The position numbers were made by a program, and so were the translations under genes. Positions 58,258-64,000 of a stretch of DNA of 64,000 bases are shown one piece after another (positions within the stretch are counted from its first letter, which is position 1; the number at the start of each line of letters is the position of its first letter). Origin of the DNA: Chitinophaga sancti (lineage in GTDB: Bacteria > Bacteroidota > Bacteroidia > Chitinophagales > Chitinophagaceae); NCBI RefSeq assembly GCF_034087045.1, contig NZ_CP139247.1:7032001-7096000 (forward strand), in the 5' to 3' direction. Below the pieces are notes generated by a model that was not told the DNA's origin, did no database searches, and saw only the letters and a list, made by a program, of their open reading frames with translations.

Positions 58258-58267
58258 TTCTGATTGG

Positions 58268-58912
58268 CTATATTTTGAAATGTACGTAGTAATTACTTTC
58301 TAATTGCTCAATCACTGCTTCCGCCGTTTCTACAGCCGCGGCTGCATTCCGGCCTGTAATAATATTTTCATCCGTCACGACCTTTTCTCCTTTATAAAAT
58401 ACGGCGCCTATTTCCTTCAATCTTGTTTCCAAAGGGAAAGGTACTTCTCCTTTTTCTTCATCATTTGAAATTGCCGTAATATTCTTCCCTGCGAGTAAAC
58501 TCATTCCACTCTTATCTTTTGAACAACACAACCCTGCCACTCCATGTGCTACAGCCGCAATAGGCTTATGCGCCTTGTTGAAATCCTGCAATAAAGCATT
58601 CAGTTCCTTATTATCTACCAGGTCCCACATCGCTCCTCTCCCACCTGCAATAAAGATGGAATCAAAATCCTCGGCACTGGCTTCAGACAACCTGAGCGAG
58701 TTTGCCAGCCAATAGACGACATCCTGATCAGCCAATAACTGTTGGTGTTGCTCTGCAGTTGGATCTAAGGTAACCCTGCCGCCTTTGGGTGAAGCGACCT
58801 GAACTTCTGCGCCAGCTTCGATAAATGCATAGTAAGGGGCTGCCAGCGTATCAAGCCATAGACCTGTGTTACCTGGCTGATGGTGGGTTGTGGTTACTAA
58901 CAATATCTTCAT
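58268..58912 (-). CDS. DJ-1/PfpI-family protein lacking the nucleophile Cys
   Basis: 215 residues from the ATG at 58912 (alternative 58945). The fold is clear: 'ILLVTTTHHQPG', 'GAEVQVASPKGG', 'IFIAGGRGAMWDL', and the nucleophile elbow. Here the elbow reads AVAHGVAG where family members normally have AVCHGPAG, so the catalytic Cys is Ala; two Cys (CC) follow five residues later. It lies between terminators as a single gene. Type 1 amidotransferase / Hsp31-like family; activity is doubtful. Confidence 0.85.
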   Translation of the reverse strand: MKILLVTTTHHQPGNTGLWLDTLAAPYYAFIEAGAEVQVASPKGGRVTLDPTAEQHQQLLADQDVVYWLANSLRLSEASAEDFDSIFIAGGRGAMWDLVDNKELNALLQDFNKAHKPIAAVAHGVAGLCCSKDKSGMSLLAGKNITAISNDEEKGEVPFPLETRLKEIGAVFYKGEKVVTDENIITGRNAAAAVETAEAVIEQLESNYYVHFKI

Positions 58913-58949
58913 AAGCATTTGTTTTTGAAGCAAATACTGCTGCAATAAT

Positions 58950-58978
58950 AATGCCCCGGAGGGATACTCCGGGGCATT
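58950..58978. terminator. Hairpin between DJ-1 gene and repeat array
   Basis: AATGCCCCGGAG/CTCCGGGGCATT 12-bp perfect stem, 5-nt loop; weak T-run, so termination is likely but not certain. Confidence 0.6.
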
Positions 58979-58984
58979 GGATTG

Positions 58985-59165
58985 TTAAAGAACTGCAATT
59001 ATTTTAAAGCTACTTATTTAAGGTTGCTTAGTTTAAGATTACATATTATGAAGTTGCCTTGTTTTAGGTAGCTTTTTATAAGGCGGCTTATTTTTAAGAC
59101 GACTTGTTTTAAGATTACTTACTACAAGGCTGCTTATTTTTAAGGTTTCCCTATTTTAAGGTGAC
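58985..59165. repeat. Degenerate tandem array, unit about 15 bp
   Basis: Read on the minus strand, about eleven imperfect copies of a unit like CCTTAAAATAAGYA follow one another (spacing 14-17 bp). The first copy overlaps the last codons and stop of the GH51 gene. Copies are diverged, as expected for an old tandem duplication. No coding role or protein-binding site is recognised. Confidence 0.65.
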
Positions 59166-60695
59166 AACTACGACAGACGTAGCAGGCAGTTCTACGACAA
59201 GGTCATTCCCTTGTTTCTTCGCACCATTGAAAGTTGCAATCTTCACCTTGTCTGGCTTTTCGAAGGTATTGATGTCGGTATATTTACCAGAGGTCAATAC
59301 TTGACCAGTTGCGGTCTTCCACTGTACATCCTGCAGATTTGCTTTTACAGTGATCTTTTTGGATGGATCCAGGTTCACGAAAGAGATATGCACTGCCCCG
59401 GTAGAATCTTTGGATGCTGAGGCATTTACCGCAGGGATGCTTTCGTTACCATTTGTATATAATGGGCTATTCAGCTGAATAGGCAGGTAAGCGGCATCCA
59501 TGTGTACCTGGAACAGGTCAAATACATAGTAAGTAGGCGTCAGCAGCATTTTTTCCTTGTCGGTCAGGATCAGGGCCTGTAATACGTTTACAGTCTGCGC
59601 CAGGTTGGCTAATCTTACACGGTCGCTATGGTTGTTGAAGATATTGAGCGTAGAGGCAGCGATCAGGGCGTCTCTGAGACTATTTTGCTGATAGAGGAAA
59701 CCGGGGTTTGTGCCTGGTTCCACATCTGTCCAGATACCCCATTCGTCAACAGCCAGTGCTACTTTCTTTTTAGGATCATATTTATCCATGACAGCGGAAT
59801 GTTTGGTCACGAGTGTGTCCATGAGCAGGCATTTCCGCATTGTGGTAAAGTACTCTTTTTCGTCGAAGTTGGTAGCAGAACCTTTGTGGCCCCAGTCGCC
59901 TGGCAGGGTGTAATAGTGTAAGGACAGACCCCACATCATGTGCAGCGGAATATCTCTCATACAAACCTCCGTCCAGTGGTAGTCAAAGTCGCTGGCGCCG
60001 CTGGCCATTCTTTTCAGTTTTGCACCCGGATAGTCGCGGGCATAGGTAGCATAACGACGGAACTGGCCTGCATAGAATTCGGGGGTCATGTTACCACCGC
60101 AACCCCAGCTTTCGTTACCTACACCCCAGAAACCGACTTTCCAGGGGCCAGGATGACCGTTTTCAGCACGGAGCTTGCTCATTGGGCTTACACCGTCGAA
60201 GTTGAAGTACTCTACCCATTTAGACATTTCTTCAACAGTACCGCTACCTACATTCGCAGAGATGTAAGGCTCCGTGTGCAGCAGTTCGCAGAGGTCCATG
60301 AATTCGTGGGTACCGAAGGAGTTGTCTTCAGTGACACCGCCCCAGTTGGTATTTACCATTTTAGGACGATCGGATCTTTTACCGATACCGTCACGCCAGT
60401 GGTATTCATCCGCAAAGCAGCCACCGGGCCAGCGAAGGTTCGGAATGTGGATCTTTTTGAGTGCATCAACGACATCGAGGCGGATGCGGTCTTTTTTAGG
60501 TACGTTCAGTGAAGAGTCAACCCAGAAACCATCATAAATACAATGGCCGAGGTGCTCAGAAAAGTGACCATAGATGTGACGGCTGATCTGGTGATCGGAT
60601 TTACCAGATACCGTGAGACTTGCTGTGGTTTGTGCCTTTGTAACCTGCATGATCACCAAAAGCAACAGGAAAGTGAGATTCTTTTTCATATACAA
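59151..60695 (-). CDS. GH51 alpha-L-arabinofuranosidase
   Basis: 514 residues with a signal peptide (to KAQT; start 60695, or 60689 at the second Met). GH51 motifs are complete: '[13 protein letters not shown]', acid/base Glu in GVGNESWG (E195), nucleophile Glu in AVDEWGIW (E318), and the C-terminal beta sandwich. It releases L-arabinofuranose from plant hemicellulose side chains. Exported, so acts in the periplasm or outside. Single gene with the repeat array in its 3' end. Confidence 0.93.
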   Translation of the reverse strand: MYMKKNLTFLLLLVIMQVTKAQTTASLTVSGKSDHQISRHIYGHFSEHLGHCIYDGFWVDSSLNVPKKDRIRLDVVDALKKIHIPNLRWPGGCFADEYHWRDGIGKRSDRPKMVNTNWGGVTEDNSFGTHEFMDLCELLHTEPYISANVGSGTVEEMSKWVEYFNFDGVSPMSKLRAENGHPGPWKVGFWGVGNESWGCGGNMTPEFYAGQFRRYATYARDYPGAKLKRMASGASDFDYHWTEVCMRDIPLHMMWGLSLHYYTLPGDWGHKGSATNFDEKEYFTTMRKCLLMDTLVTKHSAVMDKYDPKKKVALAVDEWGIWTDVEPGTNPGFLYQQNSLRDALIAASTLNIFNNHSDRVRLANLAQTVNVLQALILTDKEKMLLTPTYYVFDLFQVHMDAAYLPIQLNSPLYTNGNESIPAVNASASKDSTGAVHISFVNLDPSKKITVKANLQDVQWKTATGQVLTSGKYTDINTFEKPDKVKIATFNGAKKQGNDLVVELPATSVVVVTLK

Positions 60696-60833
60696 TTTTC
60701 ATTAGCGTAATTGCGAAGACGTGGAACGATGGCTAAGATAGAAAAATTAAATGTCAATTGTACAACAATTTTTCACCTTTATATATAAGTATTAATATTC
60801 CGTTTAATATAAATGTCCGGTTTGGGCTTGCGT

Positions 60834-60841
60834 TACATTTG
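60834..60841 (+). promoter_or_regulatory. Possible -7 element close to the SRPBCC start
   Basis: TACATTTG matches TAnnTTTG but lies only 5 bp before the ATG and has no -33 at correct spacing, so if used the mRNA would be nearly leaderless. Weak. Confidence 0.25.
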
Positions 60842-60846
60842 CAGGT

Positions 60847-61272
60847 ATGGAAAAGATCATTTCAAACACACTTACATTGGACGCTACCCCCGAAAAGGTA
60901 TGGTCCCTTCTCACGGAACCCGGTTATGTAAAACAATACATGTACAATAGTGATCTGGTGACTAACTGGCAGGTGGGTCAGCCTGTGATATTTAAAGGTG
61001 ATAACCAGGTATTTGTAAAAGGGGTTGCGGTGGAGAACAAACCGTATTCTCTTTTGTCCTATACTGTATTCGACCCCAATGCTAATTATACGGATGAGCC
61101 CTGGAATTACCTGACGGTGACATACAAACTGGAGCCGGTGGGAAATCAAACCCAGCTGACCATTACACAGGGAGATTATACAAAGGTACAGGATGGTGAA
61201 AAGAGATATGAGGATTCTGCTAAAGCGGGGGGATGGAGCAGTATATTAGAAAAAATCAGGGAGCTGGTGTAA
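60847..61272 (+). CDS. SRPBCC (START/AHSA1-like) protein
   Basis: 141 residues of one SRPBCC domain: 'PEKVWSLLTEPGYVKQYM', 'YLTVTYKLEP', 'TQLTITQGDY' and a C-terminal helix ending 'ILEKIRELV'. The fold holds a hydrophobic ligand pocket; many are of unknown function. Its 3' end is followed by an AraC regulator on the same strand, 29 bp away from the chosen start, so they may form a pair. Confidence 0.85.
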   Translation: MEKIISNTLTLDATPEKVWSLLTEPGYVKQYMYNSDLVTNWQVGQPVIFKGDNQVFVKGVAVENKPYSLLSYTVFDPNANYTDEPWNYLTVTYKLEPVGNQTQLTITQGDYTKVQDGEKRYEDSAKAGGWSSILEKIRELV

Positions 61273-61301
61273 GGCTCAATTTTGAGGAATATCTTACTTT
61301 C

Positions 61302-62273
61302 ATGAAAAGTTCCGTCATGAAGGGTGATATTCCTTTTCATTTACCAGATCGTCCTGCGAATGTATTGCAGGCAGCAGCGCTAAAAGAGGATACCATTATT
61401 CTTCCATCAGCGGCAGTCAATTCAACGATTACGCAGTGGTTGTTTGACGGTATTTATGTGCGGCATAGTATTCATCAGTTTTCCGATTACCTGTCATTTT
61501 CTAAAAAAAATGAAACGGATACAATCAGTCTATCATTTAACATGAAGGGACATACGCTGATCAGGCAGGAAGGGACTTGTTATGATGTGCAGGACCAGCA
61601 GCATAATATCATTTATGCGAATGGGTACATGAATACGTTTGAAAATAAATCGCTGGATGCGGAGAATCTGAGTATTGAATTTAGCAGGGAGGCATTTTTG
61701 CAATTGACGGAAGGGAGTAATGATACGATGAAGCGATTTGCAGACCGATTACTGGCCGGAGGACCGGTGGTGATGGGTGTACAGTCATTGCCTACAAATG
61801 CGGCGATACAGCGGGTCATACAGGATATTATACAATGTAGTTACACGGGGCATCTGAAGAAGTTGTTTTTGTTATCTAAAAGTATTGAGTTGCTGGTTTT
61901 GCAGGCGGATGCATGGCACCAGGCTTTTCAGTTTCGGGAGCGGCAGCAGTATAAGAGGGATGATGTGGAGCGGATACATTATGCGCGGGAGTACCTGATT
62001 AATAATATGGAAACGCCGCCGAGTTTGTCGGAGTTGTCGAGGATAGTGGGGATCAATGAGTTTAAGTTGAAGAAGAAGTTTAAGGAGGAATTTAATACGA
62101 CGGTATTTGGGTATTTGGCCGATTATCGTTTAGGCATGGCCAGGAGTTTTTTAGAGGCAGGAAATAAGGCAGTGGGAGATATTGCATATGAGCTGGGATA
62201 CTCGTCACCACAGCATTTCAGCGCTGCATTCAGGAAGAAGTTTGGGGTGGCGCCGAGTGAGTTAAAGAAATAA
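61302..62273 (+). CDS. AraC-family transcriptional regulator
   Basis: 323 residues from ATG 61302 (the longer frame from 61233 overlaps the SRPBCC gene). N-terminal 200 residues form an unknown ligand or sensing domain; the C-terminus is a clean AraC double-HTH ('LSELSRIVGINEFKLKKKF' and 'VGDIAYELGYSSPQHFSAAF'). It probably regulates the SRPBCC gene just upstream or itself. No membrane segment. Confidence 0.88.
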   Translation: MKSSVMKGDIPFHLPDRPANVLQAAALKEDTIILPSAAVNSTITQWLFDGIYVRHSIHQFSDYLSFSKKNETDTISLSFNMKGHTLIRQEGTCYDVQDQQHNIIYANGYMNTFENKSLDAENLSIEFSREAFLQLTEGSNDTMKRFADRLLAGGPVVMGVQSLPTNAAIQRVIQDIIQCSYTGHLKKLFLLSKSIELLVLQADAWHQAFQFRERQQYKRDDVERIHYAREYLINNMETPPSLSELSRIVGINEFKLKKKFKEEFNTTVFGYLADYRLGMARSFLEAGNKAVGDIAYELGYSSPQHFSAAFRKKFGVAPSELKK

Positions 62274-62285
62274 TTTTTAAAAATA

Positions 62286-62316
62286 TTTGGAGGATTAAAA
62301 ACAATTCGTACATTTG
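62286..62316 (+). promoter_or_regulatory. Bacteroidota promoter of tRNA-Gly
   Basis: TTTG (62286-62289), 19-bp spacer, then TACATTTG (62309-62316): an exact match to the -33/-7 consensus. Transcription should start near 62323, about 50 bp before the tRNA. Confidence 0.8.
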
Positions 62317-62373
62317 CAATCCCAATCGCAGCCACATTGCTGCGAAAACGGAAAAAAGCTCTTAAAAATACAA

Positions 62374-62446
<73 letters not shown>

Positions 62447-62454
62447 CAGAGATT

Positions 62455-62492
62455 AAAAGCCTGATAAGATATCTTATCAGGCTTTTTTGTTT
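62455..62492 (+). terminator. Terminator of tRNA-Gly
   Basis: AAAAGCCTGATAAGAT/ATCTTATCAGGCTTTT perfect 16-bp palindrome followed by T-runs. Confidence 0.9.
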
Positions 62493-62540
62493 TTAATGCA
62501 TTCTAAGCTATTAACCGGGCGCAGGGCAGGCTGCTCATAA

Positions 62541-62575
62541 AAAAACCGCATTTGCCGTAGGCGAATGCGGTTTTT
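62541..62575 (-). terminator. Hairpin terminator
   Basis: AAAAACCGCATTTGCC/GGCGAATGCGGTTTTT stem with GTA loop (one G-U pair). On the minus strand it is the second of two hairpins after the small membrane protein gene. Confidence 0.65.
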
Positions 62576-62588
62576 CTTTAAATAAAAA

Positions 62589-62619
62589 GAGCCTTCCGGT
62601 AGGTGACCGAAAGGCTCTC
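62589..62619 (-). terminator. Hairpin terminator of small membrane protein gene
   Basis: AGAGCCTT.CGGT/ACCG.AAGGCTCT stem with one mismatch and 5-nt loop, 18 bp past the stop at 62637. Confidence 0.65.
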
Positions 62620-62636
62620 TTAATATGATAGAATCC

Positions 62637-62837
62637 TTATTTGTACTTAGGATTATAAAGCGTGTTTTCTGGAACATTTACCTCAGGCTTACCAGGATAA
62701 CGGTGTTTGTACAGTTGGTAGCAACCTCCCAGAACAAAAGACAACAAGCAGAAAATGCTTACATAAAATAAAAATCTGGAAGACGACACCCAGTTATTGG
62801 TAAAGTCATTCTTGTTTTCAACAGTATTATTTTCCAT
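62637..62837 (-). CDS. Small single-pass membrane protein
   Basis: 66 residues: polar Asn-rich start (MENNTVENKND), a transmembrane helix at about 21-40 (RFLFYVSIFCLLSFVLGGCY), then a Lys/Arg/Pro tail ending in YNPKYK. No known family. Two terminators downstream and a normal leader support it being a real gene. Role unknown. Confidence 0.6.
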   Translation of the reverse strand: MENNTVENKNDFTNNWVSSSRFLFYVSIFCLLSFVLGGCYQLYKHRYPGKPEVNVPENTLYNPKYK

Positions 62838-62906
62838 ATCTAATTATTTCGCATTGCAAACTTACATCATGTCAAATGAAAATCAAAGTAATTTTTTACA
62901 ATTCCT

Positions 62907-63935
62907 TTACTCTTTTTCCAAAGTTCTGAAAGTCTTTCTGTTCAGGAAATAATACCTCCAGATCATGATCCCATGAAACACCCCTGTCATACCCAGCAGC
63001 TTCCGCTGTGGCAGGGGATGCTTCTCACCTGTATACTTCCTTCGCCAGCGGAGATAATCCACATAAGCGCTGTAAATGGCCGTCATATCTTTGGGCTTTC
63101 CTGCTACCAGGCTCTTCACCGCTGCCAGCACATCCAGGAAAAACCGCTGGAAGAGCACGATCCATCTATCATGGGGATGCAGGTTCTTCCACAACATCAT
63201 CAGGTTATTCCTGAAATTCAGGTACACCTTCCTGGGATTTCCCTGTGGCAGGCTGCCTCCACCTACGTGATATACAATAGATCCAGGACAATAACAGATC
63301 CGGTACCCGGCCCGTTTCAGTCTCCAGCATAAATCTACCTCTTCCATATGTGCAAAGAAGTCCGCATCAAACCCTCCAACCTCATGATAACAGGAAGACC
63401 GGATAAACAATGCAGCACCCGTAGCCCAGAAAATATCCTGTTCGTCGTCGTACTGCCCTTCGTCCGTTTCGGTCGTATACAGGATACGTCCACGGCAAAA
63501 AGTATATCCCAAAATGTCCATCCATCCGCCCGCAGCACCTGCATACTCAAACTCCGGCTTATTATAATAAGCCCTCAGCTTCGGCTGACATGCCGCAATA
63601 TGATGGTCCCTTCTCATTAATGCGACCACAGGTTCGATCCAACCCGGCTCCACTTCCACATCCTGGTTCAGCAATACATAAATATCAGCATGCACATGTT
63701 GCAGGGCTTCGTTATATCCCCCGGCAAATCCATTATTAGTACTATTCTGAATAATTTTTACTTCCGGGAAATGCTCGCGTACAAATTTCACGCTATCATC
63801 CGTGGAAGCATTGTCTGCTACGTATAACTGCAAGTTCTCATAAGTTGACCTGCATACGGAAGGCAGAAAATTTTCCAGAAACTTACGTCCGTTCCAATTC
63901 AGGATGACAACTGCTACCGATGGTATTCCAGACAA
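62907..63935 (-). CDS. GT2-family glycosyltransferase (rhamnosyltransferase-like)
   Basis: About 342 residues from the TTG at 63935; the frame stays open to a TTG at 63977 but lacks an ATG. 63935 puts the start just before 'VAVVILNWNG', as in relatives. Motifs: 'ADNASTDDS', 'NNGFAGGYNEAL', 'LLNQDVEV' (DxD), 'MEEVDLCWRLKRAGY'. No C-terminal membrane domain, so a soluble single-sugar transferase on lipid-linked glycans. It is 69 bp upstream of the small membrane protein gene on the same strand. Confidence 0.85.
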   Translation of the reverse strand: MSGIPSVAVVILNWNGRKFLENFLPSVCRSTYENLQLYVADNASTDDSVKFVREHFPEVKIIQNSTNNGFAGGYNEALQHVHADIYVLLNQDVEVEPGWIEPVVALMRRDHHIAACQPKLRAYYNKPEFEYAGAAGGWMDILGYTFCRGRILYTTETDEGQYDDEQDIFWATGAALFIRSSCYHEVGGFDADFFAHMEEVDLCWRLKRAGYRICYCPGSIVYHVGGGSLPQGNPRKVYLNFRNNLMMLWKNLHPHDRWIVLFQRFFLDVLAAVKSLVAGKPKDMTAIYSAYVDYLRWRRKYTGEKHPLPQRKLLGMTGVFHGIMIWRYYFLNRKTFRTLEKE

Positions 63936-64000
63936 AAGATACTGTATTATACGTGAGTAATATATTTGGCGTTGCAAATATGCGAAAAATACGTTAGTGT

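Noticed and set aside
58985..59165. CRISPR array
   Set aside because: Units are 15 bp, adjacent and diverged, with no spacers and no cas genes nearby.

Overview
The window is a Bacteroidota chromosome segment, most like Chitinophaga or a close relative in Chitinophagaceae. This call rests on Bacteroidota-type promoters (TTTG / TAnnTTTG, best at 62286-62316), many SPII lipoproteins with a +2 polar residue, abundant glycoside hydrolases, Wza/Wzc-type exopolysaccharide genes and Che-like signalling with no flagellar genes. No plasmid, phage integrase, IS element or CRISPR array was seen.

Layout. 1-10170 (+) is the 3' part of an extracellular contractile injection system (eCIS) locus. It holds a cut-off ORF, a CIS tape-measure protein, an M14 zinc peptidase, a 1362-residue multidomain protein (leader tags, CHAP-like cysteine peptidase, DUF4157 metalloprotease, hydrophobic region, HHG nuclease-like C-terminus), an overlapping SMI1/KNR4 immunity-like gene, a ParA ATPase, an 83-residue tag-only protein and the eCIS AAA+ ATPase. 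10246-15535 holds a lipoprotein, RNA ligase RtcB, a Met-rich secreted protein and a RING/TerD-like fusion.

15879-32745 is an exopolysaccharide locus: acyltransferase, Wza, Wzc, Wzx flippase, Wzy-like polymerase, initiating sugar-phosphate transferase, glycosyltransferases and six methyltransferase-like genes. One glycosyltransferase is split by a -1 frameshift at an A6 tract. 32729-41197 is mixed: lipoproteins, a GH2 exo-glycosidase, a Tat-type oxidoreductase plus HEAT protein pair, an AraC protein, and a candidate structured RNA of about 330 nt ending in a terminator.

41307-48071 (-) is a Che-like signalling operon (hybrid kinase, CheR, CheB, receiver-kinase, SGNH hydrolase). Divergent from it, 48522-55921 (+) encodes a receiver, a membrane HEAT protein, two processive GT2 synthases and a TPR/beta-barrel outer-membrane protein: a plausible second, synthase-dependent polysaccharide secretion locus. 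55981-63977 contains a DUF4838 lipoprotein, a DJ-1/PfpI protein lacking its nucleophile Cys, a GH51 arabinofuranosidase followed by a degenerate 15-bp repeat array, SRPBCC and AraC genes, tRNA-Gly(GCC), a small membrane protein and a GT2 glycosyltransferase.

The most notable system is the eCIS cargo module: three proteins share a common N-terminal leader, and the largest ends in a toxin-like domain whose gene overlaps an immunity-like gene. All functional statements are read from motifs and context; no database search was possible.
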